DNA of 14,562 nt. It comes from Halobacteriales archaeon QS_9_67_15. Its GTDB lineage: Archaea > Halobacteriota > Halobacteria > Halobacteriales > Haloarculaceae. Under the pieces are notes generated by a model. That model was not told where the DNA came from, did no database searches, and worked only from the letters and a program-made list of their open reading frames with translations. The DNA lies in assembly GCA_003023165.1 (NCBI GenBank), contig PXSD01000146.1, positions 1 through 14,562 of the forward strand, given 5' to 3'. Below, piece by piece: positions 1 to 7,180 of this stretch. Position 1 is the stretch's first letter; each line of letters starts with the position of its first letter. Position numbers and translations under genes: made by a program.

Positions 1-104
1 CGACGCAAGCACCGCAACGGAGTGAGGAGCGCAGCGAGTCGCAGGAGTCGAACGCGTCGGGGCTTTCACGCTGTTCGCCGCTGCTCCAACTGACTCACCA
101 CTAA
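1..104 (+). other. Left edge: low-complexity haloarchaeal sequence, possible 3' end of an upstream gene
   Basis: The frame beginning at base 3 is open from the window edge to a TAA at 102-104. It would encode a Ser/Glu/Arg-rich tail ending in LLQLTHH. Bases 21-50 are built from short GAG/CGC/AGC words (GAGTGAGGAGCGCAGCGAGT), a low-complexity style common near haloarchaeal gene ends. No domain can be seen in so short a piece, so it could equally be noncoding. No tRNA folds here. Confidence 0.25.
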
Positions 105-112
105 ACTAAACA
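101..112 (+). promoter_or_regulatory. Putative TATA-like promoter element for the HTH regulator
   Basis: The A/T-rich stretch CTAAACTAAACA stands out against the GC-rich surroundings. It is centred about 37 nt before the ATG at 143, which would put transcription start about 10 nt before that codon. This is inferred from spacing and composition only. Confidence 0.35.
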
Positions 113-142
113 CCACTGGTCGCGCAGAGACAATGATTAATA

Positions 143-871
143 ATGCTCCGGTCGGAAGGGCGGGACATGATCAGCCTGGAGATGGACATGGTCCAGTACG
201 ACTGTCCGTACATCGACACGACGCTGGACCACGACGTCTCCTTCCTCGCCAAGCAGTGGGACTTCAGCACGGTCGACAGGGAGTTGGAGACGCGGATCAT
301 GGTCAAGGGAGACGACGGCGACGCGCTCGACCGAGGACTCTCTGCGCTCCGGAACCACGAGAACATGCAGAGCTACGAACTCCTCCGTCGAAAGGGCGAG
401 GTCGCGCTGTTCCGCTCGCGTATCGACGAGACCGCCGCGATGCACGCCATCCGGGAGAACGACGGCTACATCACCGGTCCATTCCGCATCCGGGAGGGAA
501 GCGAAACCTGGCACGTCGGGTTCGACACCGAGGACGTGGCAGAGGGCGCGCTCGCCGAACTGGAACGACACAACGACTTCAGCGTCGAGGACCGCGAATC
601 CGTCGACCTCGAGGACTACGACGACCTGTTGCAGAACCTCGGGTCGGCGAAACAACTGCTCGACGGCTGTCGGTCGCTCTCGACTGTCGAACAGGAGACG
701 CTCGTCAGCGCCGTCCGGGACGGCTACTTCGAGGAACCGCGCGACGCGACGCTGTCGACGCTCGCCGACCGGTTCGACGTCTCGAAGATGGCCGTCTCGA
801 AGAACCTCCGGCGCAGTCAGCGGAAACTGCTCGGCCAGATCGCCGGCGAACTCGACGCTATAGACCAGTAG
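143..871 (+). CDS. Bacterio-opsin activator (Bat)-type HTH transcriptional regulator
   Basis: The 242-residue protein has the layout of haloarchaeal HTH_10 regulators: an N-terminal sensor-like alpha/beta region (about residues 9-175) of unknown ligand and a C-terminal helix-turn-helix (about 179-231). The HTH begins LSTVEQETLVSAVRDGYFEEP and contains LADRFDVSKMAVSKNLRR as the recognition part. No membrane segment, PAS motif or metal-ligand cluster is evident, so it is probably a cytoplasmic DNA-binding protein. The start at 143 gives MLRSEGRD before a second in-frame ATG at 167 (MISLEMDMVQYD). The second start matches how such proteins usually begin, and the choice between them is open. The gene converges on the liv operon with a 41-nt gap, so it is not co-transcribed with it, but it may regulate it. 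The family assignment is firm; the target is unknown. Confidence 0.85.
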   Translation: MLRSEGRDMISLEMDMVQYDCPYIDTTLDHDVSFLAKQWDFSTVDRELETRIMVKGDDGDALDRGLSALRNHENMQSYELLRRKGEVALFRSRIDETAAMHAIRENDGYITGPFRIREGSETWHVGFDTEDVAEGALAELERHNDFSVEDRESVDLEDYDDLLQNLGSAKQLLDGCRSLSTVEQETLVSAVRDGYFEEPRDATLSTLADRFDVSKMAVSKNLRRSQRKLLGQIAGELDAIDQ

Positions 872-912
872 GCGGTCGTAGAAACCGAGAGCCGGCCGAC
901 GAGACCGACCGC
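872..912. other. Convergent intergenic gap with 7-bp inverted repeat
   Basis: GCGGTCG (872-878) and CGACCGC (906-912) are perfect inverted arms that exactly flank the gap between the regulator and livF. They may form a weak hairpin. There is no T-run on either strand, so a classical archaeal terminator cannot be claimed, and GC-rich chance repeats are plausible. Confidence 0.2.
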
Positions 913-1647
913 TCAGGCGTTCCCGCTGCCCTGCATCAGCATCTGGACGTCTTCGTCGTCGGCGATGGTCTCCGGGTCGCCGCTGGCGACGATCTCGCCG
1001 CGTTCGATGACGTAGATCCGGTCGACGATCTCCGGGACGTGCGTGACGTTCGACTCGGCGATGAGCACGGCGATCCCGCGCTCGTTGATCTCCCTGATGT
1101 ACCCCTTGAGGTTCTCGACAACGACCGGAGCGAGTCCCTCCAGCGGTTCGTCGAGGAGGAGCAGGTCGGGGCTGAGCGCGAGCGCGCGCCCGATGGCGAC
1201 CATCTTCGCCTGGCCGCCCGAGAGCACCTGCACTTTCGCCTGTCGGCGCTCGTCCAGGTCCGGGAGCACGTCGTAGATCCGCTCGACTGTGGCGTCCTCG
1301 TCGTCGACGTCGCGGGCGTCGCCACTCGTCCAGATGGGAAGTCGGAAGTTCTCGTCGACCGTCATCCCGGTGAACAGTTTGCGGTCTTCGGGCTGGTAGC
1401 CGATCCCGCGCTTCGGGACGAGTTCCGGACGGATCTCGGTCAGTTCCTCGCCGCGGAAGCGGACCGACCCCGAGAGTACGGCCGTCAGTCCCATGATCGC
1501 TCGGAAGGTAGTGGTCTTCCCGGCACCGTTGCGGCCGACGAGGCCGACGGCCTCGCCCTCCGCCACGTCGAGGTCGACCCCCTCCGTGACCGGGAAGCCC
1601 TCGACGGCCGCCCGGAGGTCACGGACCGAGAGCAGCGAGTCGGTCAC
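913..1647 (-). CDS. livF: Branched-chain amino acid-type ABC transporter ATP-binding protein LivF
   Basis: The 244-residue ATPase is one of the two nucleotide-binding subunits of a HAAT-family importer and powers uptake at the cytoplasmic face. It has a Walker A at residues 38-45 (GRNGAGKT), a Q-loop region in GIGYQPEDRKLF, an intact signature LSGGQ, a Walker B LLLLDEPLEGL, and a switch region where the usual His is replaced in LIAESN, as is common in LivF. The YQPEDRKLF stretch and the short length are typical of LivF rather than LivG. It begins with GTG at 1647, and the GTGA overlap with the livG stop implies translational coupling. It is the last gene of livJHMGF. The substrate cannot be read from this subunit. 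Confidence 0.93.
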   Translation of the reverse strand: MTDSLLSVRDLRAAVEGFPVTEGVDLDVAEGEAVGLVGRNGAGKTTTFRAIMGLTAVLSGSVRFRGEELTEIRPELVPKRGIGYQPEDRKLFTGMTVDENFRLPIWTSGDARDVDDEDATVERIYDVLPDLDERRQAKVQVLSGGQAKMVAIGRALALSPDLLLLDEPLEGLAPVVVENLKGYIREINERGIAVLIAESNVTHVPEIVDRIYVIERGEIVASGDPETIADDEDVQMLMQGSGNA

Positions 1648-2393
1648 GTCTCCACCCCCAGGAGCAGTCGACGGAGTTCGTCGTCCGTCTCGAGCATCTC
1701 GGGCGTGCCGTCGCCGTGGACCGCGCCCTGGTGGAGCGCGACCAGGCGGTCGGCGTACTCGGTGACGATGTCCATGTCGTGTTCGATCGTCACGGTCGTA
1801 ACGCCCTCGGCGCGACTCACCTCGACGATGGTCTCGATCACGTACTCCTTCTCGCGGGTCGAGACGCCCGACGTCGGCTCGTCGAGCAGCAGGTAGTTCG
1901 GGTCGAGACCGAACGACATCGCCACGTCGAGCAGTTTCCGGTCGCCGTGGGGGAGTTCCTCGGCGACGCTGTCGGTCACGTCTTCGAGGCGGAACTTCTC
2001 TATCAGGTCCGCCACCGTCACCTCGACTTCCTCATGGCCGTCGGCGAGCGAGAACATACTCCGGGTCCGCTTCCGACGCGCGAGGACGACCGTCCGGATG
2101 TTCTCCCGGACGGTCATGTCCTCGAAGACCCGGACCACCTGGAAACTGCGCGCCAGCCCGGCGTGGACGCGTTCGTCCGGGGACATCGCAGTGATGTCCT
2201 CGCCGTCCATGACGACCGCCCCCTCGTCGGGTGTGAGGAGGCCGGTCAGCAGGTTGACGAGCGTCGTCTTGCCGGCTCCGTTGGGACCGACGATGAAGAC
2301 GAGTTCGCCCTCCTCGCGGCCGAACTTGAGCGTCACGTCGTCGGTGGCCGTGATCCGACCGAACGTCTTCTCGAGGCCGCGCGCTTCGAGCAT
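1644..2393 (-). CDS. livG: Branched-chain amino acid-type ABC transporter ATP-binding protein LivG
   Basis: The 249-residue ATPase is the partner of LivF. Walker A is at 36-43 (GPNGAGKT), Walker B is YLLLDEPTSGVS and the H-loop is EHDMDIV. The LivG-type Q-loop region reads GLARSFQVVRVFEDMTVREN. The ABC signature is divergent, LPHGD instead of LSGGQ; LivG and UrtD proteins often vary here, so this does not imply inactivity. The ATG at 2393 lies 1 nt after the livM stop, with a purine-rich GGGGTGAG just upstream inside the livM end. The stop overlaps the livF GTG by 4 nt. Confidence 0.93.
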   Translation of the reverse strand: MLEARGLEKTFGRITATDDVTLKFGREEGELVFIVGPNGAGKTTLVNLLTGLLTPDEGAVVMDGEDITAMSPDERVHAGLARSFQVVRVFEDMTVRENIRTVVLARRKRTRSMFSLADGHEEVEVTVADLIEKFRLEDVTDSVAEELPHGDRKLLDVAMSFGLDPNYLLLDEPTSGVSTREKEYVIETIVEVSRAEGVTTVTIEHDMDIVTEYADRLVALHQGAVHGDGTPEMLETDDELRRLLLGVET

Positions 2394-2394
2394 C

Positions 2395-3582
2395 TCAGCT
2401 CACCCCGAAGAGGACGACCCGCAGCGTGGTCAACGACTCGTCGATCTGCTGACGCAGACCGCGACCGATCCGGCGTCCCCAGTCGCCGGCGACCGACGGG
2501 TCCTCGCGGAGCGAGGCGACCCCGTGACGGGTTTGTCCGACGGCGCGTCGGAACACGCCGCCCTCGCCGAGCGACCCGACGATCCCCTCCGGGAAACCGA
2601 AAACGAGGATCAGCAGGACCGTCCCGGTCAGGAACTCGAAGTAGGGCGTGACCGACCGCCCGACGAACTCCAGAACGATGAGGACGACGCCGCCGACGAG
2701 CGGCCCGAGGAGCGTCTTGAACCCGCCGAGGATCGCCATATAGAGGATGTCGCCCGACTGGAGGAAGTAGAGCGTCCCGTCGGGGGTGACGTACCGGCGG
2801 AAGACGGCGAAGAGCCCGCCGGCGACGCCGCCGTAGACGCCCGAGATGACGAACGCGGTCCAGACGTACCTGCGGACCGGGAGCCCGATGAACTCCGCGC
2901 GGGTGCGGTCCTGGCCGATGGCGTCCAGCGCGTAGCGGAACGGCGAGTTGATGATCCGCCACATCACCAGCAGGCCGACGAGGACGACCACCGCCGTGAT
3001 GTAGTAGGTGACGACGCCGTAGGCGTCGCCGAGCGCCTGGCCGAACAGGAGCGGTTCGTTCGCCTCACCGGGGCGGACCGGCATCCCGTCGCTCCCGCCG
3101 AGCGCGCTCTGGCCGAGCGCGATTGCGTAGAGCAGCTGGCCGAACGCAAGCGTTAGCAGCGCGAAATAGAGGCCGGTGTGGCGCAGCGACAGCGCGCCGA
3201 TGACCCCGGCCATCACCGTCCCCAGTGCCGTCGCCAGGAGGAGGAGGACGAGCAGGCCCGTCACGTCGAGGTAGACGGCGGCGACGGCCGCGGTGTACGC
3301 GCCGGTGCCGAAGAAGGCCGCGTGGCCGAACGAGACGAGCTCCGTGTGGCGAAGCAGGAGGTTCAGCCCGACGGCGGCGAAGCCGAACACGAGCCCGCGG
3401 TGGATCACGCCGAGCTGGAAGAAGGAGATGTCCAGCGCCTGCGCCACGCGCACGAGGTCGGGGACGGCGAACAGAAAGAGGACGCCGGCGATGAGCCCGG
3501 CGAACCGCCGCTTCGAGAGGACGAGTCCGCTCGTGACCCGGACGTGGGTCTCCCCGTCGCGGTCGACGAGGCCGGGACTCAC
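2395..3582 (-). CDS. livM: Branched-chain amino acid-type ABC transporter permease LivM
   Basis: The 395-residue integral membrane protein has about nine or ten hydrophobic segments between residues 28 and 345 and is one of two pore-forming subunits. Family hallmarks are the GFAAVGLNLLLRHTELVSFGHAAFFGTGAY region, the cytoplasmic coupling loop FRYALDAIGQDRTRAEFIGL, and the GGVAGGLFA helix that follows. The last 50 residues form a soluble, Arg-rich and amphipathic tail that is longer than in most LivM proteins. The start is GTG at 3582, the only one that makes the GTGA overlap with livH, and the stop is 1 nt before livG. The substrate specificity lies in LivJ. Confidence 0.92.
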   Translation of the reverse strand: MSPGLVDRDGETHVRVTSGLVLSKRRFAGLIAGVLFLFAVPDLVRVAQALDISFFQLGVIHRGLVFGFAAVGLNLLLRHTELVSFGHAAFFGTGAYTAAVAAVYLDVTGLLVLLLLATALGTVMAGVIGALSLRHTGLYFALLTLAFGQLLYAIALGQSALGGSDGMPVRPGEANEPLLFGQALGDAYGVVTYYITAVVVLVGLLVMWRIINSPFRYALDAIGQDRTRAEFIGLPVRRYVWTAFVISGVYGGVAGGLFAVFRRYVTPDGTLYFLQSGDILYMAILGGFKTLLGPLVGGVVLIVLEFVGRSVTPYFEFLTGTVLLILVFGFPEGIVGSLGEGGVFRRAVGQTRHGVASLREDPSVAGDWGRRIGRGLRQQIDESLTTLRVVLFGVS

Positions 3583-4526
3583 GCGGTCTCACCCCACGTT
3601 CCGAACAGCCCCTCGGGCTTGACGAGGAGGATGACCGCCATGATCGCGAACGGCGCGGCGATCTCGCCGGGCGGGTAGAAGGATATCATCCAGCTGCGGA
3701 GCACGCCGACGACGACCGCGCCGACGAACGCCCCACGGAGACTCCCGAGGCCGCCAATGACGATGACGACGAACGAGAGAACGAGCGGGTTCGTCCCCAT
3801 CTCCAGCGTCGCGGCGGTCGGCGGGACCCGGACCGCACCGGCGATGCCGGCGAGGAACGCGCCGAGCGCGAACACCAGCGTGAACACACGGTCCGTGCTG
3901 ACGCCGATAGCCGTCGCCATCTCGCGGTTGATAGCCGTCGCGCGGACGATCCGGCCGGTCTTCGTCCGTGCGAAAAAGTAGAACAGGCCGACGACGACGA
4001 CCGCCCCGAGCACGATCGCGAAGACGTTGTACGTCGGGAAGGTGATACCGAGGAGTTCGCTGGTCGGGATCTGGTTGATACCGCTGTACACCGAGTTCGT
4101 CCTGATGGGTACGTCGCCCCAGACGAACTTCGTCACGTCGATGATGATCAGCAGGAGCGCGAAGGTCAACACCAGCTGATACACCTGGTCGCGCTCGTAG
4201 ATGGGGCGCAGGAACACCGACTCGAGGACGACACCGACCGGGATCAAGACGAGTCCGGTGACGACGATGGCGGCGAGGATGCCGATCACGAACACGATGG
4301 TCGTGCCGATCCCGCCGCTGACGGGCGCGGCGATGGCACCCGTTACGTACCCGAAGATCCCGACGGACGCGTACGCGCCGAAGGCGAACAGCTCGCCGTG
4401 GGCGAGATTGAGGACGTCGAGGATCCCGAGGATGACGGTCAGTCCCGAGGCGACCAGGAACAGGACGAACCCGAACTGAAGGCCGTTCAGCGTCTGGACG
4501 ACCAGCGTCTCTAGCCCGCTGGCCAT
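3579..4526 (-). CDS. livH: Branched-chain amino acid-type ABC transporter permease LivH
   Basis: The 315-residue membrane permease has about eight transmembrane helices. It begins with the typical LivH N-terminus (LETLVVQTLNGLQFGFVLFL), followed by a GLTVILGILDVLNLAHGELF region. The coupling loop ATAINREMATAIGV precedes a GAFLAGIAGAV helix. It pairs with LivM in the membrane. The ATG at 4526 has a strong Shine-Dalgarno GGGAGG (4531-4536) with 4-nt spacing, consistent with the 64-nt gap after livJ, whereas the downstream liv genes rely on coupling. Confidence 0.93.
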   Translation of the reverse strand: MASGLETLVVQTLNGLQFGFVLFLVASGLTVILGILDVLNLAHGELFAFGAYASVGIFGYVTGAIAAPVSGGIGTTIVFVIGILAAIVVTGLVLIPVGVVLESVFLRPIYERDQVYQLVLTFALLLIIIDVTKFVWGDVPIRTNSVYSGINQIPTSELLGITFPTYNVFAIVLGAVVVVGLFYFFARTKTGRIVRATAINREMATAIGVSTDRVFTLVFALGAFLAGIAGAVRVPPTAATLEMGTNPLVLSFVVIVIGGLGSLRGAFVGAVVVGVLRSWMISFYPPGEIAAPFAIMAVILLVKPEGLFGTWGETA

Positions 4527-4530
4527 CGTC

Positions 4531-4536
4531 CCTCCC
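4531..4536 (-). promoter_or_regulatory. Ribosome binding site of livH
   Basis: On the minus strand, GGGAGG ends 4 nt before the livH ATG and complements the CCTCC at the end of archaeal 16S rRNA. It supports the chosen start, and it is the clearest Shine-Dalgarno sequence I noticed in the liv operon. Confidence 0.6.
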
Positions 4537-4590
4537 GGAGCGTGTGGTTTCGCTGGTTCATAGATGGTGATGCAGCGCCTCCACGGTCGC

Positions 4591-5937
4591 TCACCCGCTC
4601 CAGCTGTCCAGCCAGTCGGAGGCGGTCGTGCCTGGCGAGGGCGCCGTCTCGGAGGGCGAGTAGATGTTGACGTCTTCGAGTCGCGCGCCGCCGAGGTCCT
4701 CGTCGTAGACCATCTGTCCGGCGACGGCGTTGGACATCCCCTGGTGGTCCTCGGCCATCACGTGGTAGCCGGCGGGGGTGAAGAACCCGTGACCCTCCAG
4801 TACCGTCGCGATCTGTTCCTGGCTCGGATACGAGCCGAGCAGGTCGATGGCTTTCTCGACCGCCGTCGCCCACGCCGTCACCGCACCGTAGCCGCTCATG
4901 TAGTGGGCGTTGGGGATCGAGACACCGTCCTGGTCCTGAGCGGCCTCGAACAGCTCCCGGCCGGGCTGCCAGTTCCCGGTCCGTGGGTGGTCCCAGTAGA
5001 AGTTACGGGACCCGGAGTACAGCTCCGTTCCTTCGATCGCGTCGCCGGGGACGTCACCGGCCGCGCTGTAGAGGATCGACCCGACGACGGTCGTGTTGTC
5101 GAACATGTCGTTCGCGCTCGCCTGTCGGAGGAACGTCGTCACGTCGCCGCCCCAGAGGCTCGTGAACGTCACGTCCGGCTCCTCGTCGTTGACCGACGTG
5201 ATGTGGTTGGACATGTCGCTGGCGCCGAGTTCGGGGAACCCCTCGTAGACGACCTCCGCGCCGGTGAGCTTCTGGATCGCCCGTGTGAACACCGCCATCT
5301 CGTCCTCGCCGAAGGTGTAGCCGGGATTGACCCCGGCGACCGTCTCGATACTGTCCGCACCGAGGCGGGCGACGGCCTCGCGGGCCATCGTCACGCACTC
5401 CATCACGTCGTAGTTCTGGAAACGGAAGGAGTACGTCGGGTCCGGCACCGTCTCCTCGTAGAGCGTCGTCACCGTCCCGTCAGTCCCGACGTTGACGACT
5501 TCGTTACTCTCGACCTCCGGCGCGATCTGGGCGTGGGTCCCGCTGGAGATCGGGCCGAACGTGACGTCCTTGCCCTCCTCGATGAACTGGTTGTAGCTGT
5601 CCAGCGGGCTGTCGCCCTCGTCGACGACCTCGAGGGTTATCTCGCGTCGACCGGCGATGCCGCCGACGTCGTTGATCCGCTGGACGGCGAGTTCCGCACC
5701 GCGCTGGGCCTGGATGCCGAGGACACCCGCGGCCCCGCGCGTGAACGTCAGCATGCCGGCCTCGATGGGCTCGTCCGTAACCGTTCCGTCGGCCTGTCCG
5801 GGCCCGTCCTCGCCGTCGCCCTCTAACAGCGAACTACAGCCGGCGAGCGCAGCGGCGACCGCTGTCCCGCCGACCGCTTTGAGTAGTCCGCGTCGGTCGA
5901 TACCACCACTGTCGTGAACATCGGCGTCTCGTACCAT
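4591..5937 (-). CDS. livJ: Liv-type ABC transporter substrate-binding lipoprotein, Tat-exported
   Basis: The 448-residue protein is the extracytoplasmic ligand-binding component (periplasmic-binding-protein fold I, Peripla_BP_6 type). Residues 14-20 carry a twin-arginine motif (DRRGLLK). A hydrophobic stretch and a lipobox LAGC with Cys34 follow, so the protein should leave folded by the Tat pathway and be lipid-anchored outside the cell, as usual in haloarchaea. A Gly/Asp/Glu linker (36-50) leads to the binding domain. That domain shows the family pattern GAELAVQRINDVGGIAGR, then DVTFGPISSGTHAQIAPEVE and an HYMSGYGAVTAWATAVEKA helix near the C-terminus. It is first in livJHMGF and 64 nt from livH; such binding proteins are typically made in excess. 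The family covers branched-chain amino acids, amides, urea and other small molecules, so the ligand is unproven. Confidence 0.9.
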   Translation of the reverse strand: MVRDADVHDSGGIDRRGLLKAVGGTAVAAALAGCSSLLEGDGEDGPGQADGTVTDEPIEAGMLTFTRGAAGVLGIQAQRGAELAVQRINDVGGIAGRREITLEVVDEGDSPLDSYNQFIEEGKDVTFGPISSGTHAQIAPEVESNEVVNVGTDGTVTTLYEETVPDPTYSFRFQNYDVMECVTMAREAVARLGADSIETVAGVNPGYTFGEDEMAVFTRAIQKLTGAEVVYEGFPELGASDMSNHITSVNDEEPDVTFTSLWGGDVTTFLRQASANDMFDNTTVVGSILYSAAGDVPGDAIEGTELYSGSRNFYWDHPRTGNWQPGRELFEAAQDQDGVSIPNAHYMSGYGAVTAWATAVEKAIDLLGSYPSQEQIATVLEGHGFFTPAGYHVMAEDHQGMSNAVAGQMVYDEDLGGARLEDVNIYSPSETAPSPGTTASDWLDSWSG

Positions 5938-6046
5938 AGCTGGTCTCCCCGCGGCGCGTCCGAGTCCGAACCGTCTGCCAGCCCGGCCGCGTGCGGTGTG
6001 ATGCCCGTTCGCACAGGGTTGCTATTTTCGTACTCACGTCACCGGG

Positions 6047-6053
6047 TTATAGC
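6047..6053 (-). promoter_or_regulatory. Putative TATA box of the liv operon
   Basis: Read leftward the sequence is GCTATAACC, with the core at 6047-6053. An archaeal start about 25 nt downstream would fall near 6025 and give a leader of roughly 85 nt before livJ. This is inferred from motif and position. Confidence 0.45.
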
Positions 6054-6058
6054 GCGTC

Positions 6059-6072
6059 GTTTACACGTAAAC
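6059..6072. promoter_or_regulatory. Palindromic operator candidate GTTTAC-AC-GTAAAC
   Basis: Perfect 6-bp arms flank a 2-nt spacer. The site lies just upstream of the livJ TATA/BRE region, where an archaeal activator or repressor would contact the initiation complex. The binding protein is unknown. Confidence 0.5.
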
Positions 6073-6118
6073 ACGCCACAGAAACCGTCGGTCGCTGCGC
6101 CGGTCGACCGACCCGCGT

Positions 6119-6204
6119 CTATAGTAGAATTTGAAAGCGTTTGCACGGTCGATCGCACGTAGTCATGCGGTCGTCCGAGCGATATCTTTCAAACTCTACT
6201 ATAG
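6119..6204. repeat. Long near-perfect inverted repeat (19-bp arms, 48-nt spacer)
   Basis: The left arm, 6119-6137, is CTATAGTAGAATTTGAAAG. The right arm, 6186-6204, is CTTTCAAACTCTACTATAG. They match at 18 of 19 positions as inverted copies. The spacer keeps weaker symmetry: by hand, about 14 of the next 22 positions also match as inverted copies. Each arm reads outward as CTTTCAAA-Y-TCTACTATAG, so the pair may be two mirror-image promoters or two operators serving livJ and the SDR gene. The function is inferred. Confidence 0.75.
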
Positions 6205-6263
6205 CCACCAGGGTATACATGTCAACCCGCAGTTTTCCGGTGGCCGGAGTACACCACTAACTC

Positions 6264-7133
6264 ATGGAAGACAGTGACACACACGACCGGCTCGTCGTCG
6301 ACTCGATCACTGACGACGACCTGTTGTTCGTCGATGACGACCACTTCAGCGCTGACAGCGTCGCTATCGTCACGGGTGCGGGGTCCGGCATCGGACAGGC
6401 GACTGCGCTCGCGCTCGCCGCCAACGGGCTCACCGTGGCCGCGACCGACGTAGACGAGGACGGACTCGCGGAGACGGTCGACGAGGCCGAACGGCTCGAC
6501 ACCGACGGGAGCGTGGAGACGGTCGTGGCGGACCTCACGGTCGACGACGACGTGGAACGGATCGTCGGCCGAGCGACCGACTTCGGGACCGTCCGCTACC
6601 TCGCGAACGTCGCCGGGCTCCAGCACATCGACGCCATCGAGGAGTTCCCGATGAACCAGTACGACCTGATGCACGACGTGATGCTCCGCGCGCCGGTGTA
6701 CCTCTCGAAACTCGTGGTCAGGGAGATCCGCGACACTGACGACGGCGTCGGGGCCGTCGGCAACATGGCCTCCGTCCACGGCCACTACGTCACCGCGGAC
6801 AAGGTCGGCTACAACGTCTCGAAGTTCGGCATCCGGGGACTCACCCAGTCGGTCGCCGCCGAAGGCGGCGACGGACTGCGCGCGTTCTCCGTCTCGACGG
6901 GGTACGTCAAGACGCCGCTCGTCACCGACCAGATCCCCGACACCGCCGAGCAACGCGGGATCTCCGTCGACGAGGTCATCGACGACGTGATGCTCGGCCA
7001 GTCGCGGGTGAAGGAGATGATGGACCCCGCCGACGTGGCGAACCTCTTCGTGTTCGGCTTCTCGACGCACGGCGACCATCTTAACGGCGGCGACCTGTTG
7101 TTCGACGGCGGGATGACGCTCACGTACGAGTAG
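6264..7133 (+). CDS. Short-chain dehydrogenase, 3-hydroxybutyrate dehydrogenase-like
   Basis: The 289-residue cytoplasmic NAD(P)-dependent SDR has a nucleotide motif TGAGSGIG at 37-44. Asp62 at the end of beta-2 favours NAD. NVAG is at 115-118, with Ser170 and YNVSK (Tyr183, Lys187) as catalytic residues. Several stretches follow the 3-hydroxybutyrate dehydrogenase pattern: GLQHIDAIEEFP, ASVHGHYV, GYVKTPLVTDQIPDTAEQRG, and the C-terminal NGGDLLFDGG. Two things are odd. An acidic N-terminal extension of about 28 residues precedes the Rossmann fold, and the tetrad Asn (the N of the usual xINL helix) aligns by eye with Met140. The ATG at 6264 is the first in frame; the extension has no better internal start. 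The gene is divergent from livJ and shares its control region, suggesting action on an imported substrate. The SDR class is certain; the exact substrate is not. Confidence 0.85.
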   Translation: MEDSDTHDRLVVDSITDDDLLFVDDDHFSADSVAIVTGAGSGIGQATALALAANGLTVAATDVDEDGLAETVDEAERLDTDGSVETVVADLTVDDDVERIVGRATDFGTVRYLANVAGLQHIDAIEEFPMNQYDLMHDVMLRAPVYLSKLVVREIRDTDDGVGAVGNMASVHGHYVTADKVGYNVSKFGIRGLTQSVAAEGGDGLRAFSVSTGYVKTPLVTDQIPDTAEQRGISVDEVIDDVMLGQSRVKEMMDPADVANLFVFGFSTHGDHLNGGDLLFDGGMTLTYE

Positions 7134-7180
7134 GTGGTCATCGCGTCGAAACGCTGGCACGCACGAGGCGAGGCCGCCGG
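7134..7180. other. Convergent gap between SDR and membrane protein gene
   Basis: The 47 nt contain a small hairpin GCGT-CGAA-ACGC but no T-run, so no terminator can be called on either strand. Confidence 0.2.

Larger units (their letters stand above)
5938..6263. other. Divergent control region between livJ and the SDR gene
   Basis: This 326-nt noncoding region separates two outward-facing genes and contains A/T-rich islands. From left to right it holds a livJ TATA box, a 14-bp palindrome, a long 19-bp inverted repeat and A/T-rich elements before the SDR start. A smaller inverted pair GCCACC/GGTGGC (6204-6209 and 6239-6244) lies in the SDR leader. No credible small gene is seen: the open frame over 5914-6162 overlaps the livJ start and runs through the operators. 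Confidence 0.7.

Noticed and set aside
30..110. Possible tRNA on the minus strand (GTTCGACTC loop-like and AGTTGG D-loop-like words)
   Set aside because: The T-stem bases do not pair and no acceptor stem can be drawn.
872..912. Bidirectional terminator between the regulator and livF
   Set aside because: Inverted arms are present but no T-run follows on either strand; it is kept only as a low-confidence inverted repeat.
133..1896. Very long open frame on the plus strand across the regulator and livF
   Set aside because: Arg/Pro/Gly-rich nonsense composition; the other frames hold clear HTH and ABC motifs. Long shadow frames are normal at this GC content.
5914..6162. Small plus-strand gene in the livJ-SDR intergenic region
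   Set aside because: It overlaps the livJ N-terminus in antisense and runs through the palindrome and inverted repeat; no domain or start signal is visible.
6119..6204. Insertion-sequence or MITE ends
   Set aside because: The arms look like inverted ends, but no flanking target duplication was seen and the spacer is only 48 nt; a divergent operator or promoter pair fits the position better.
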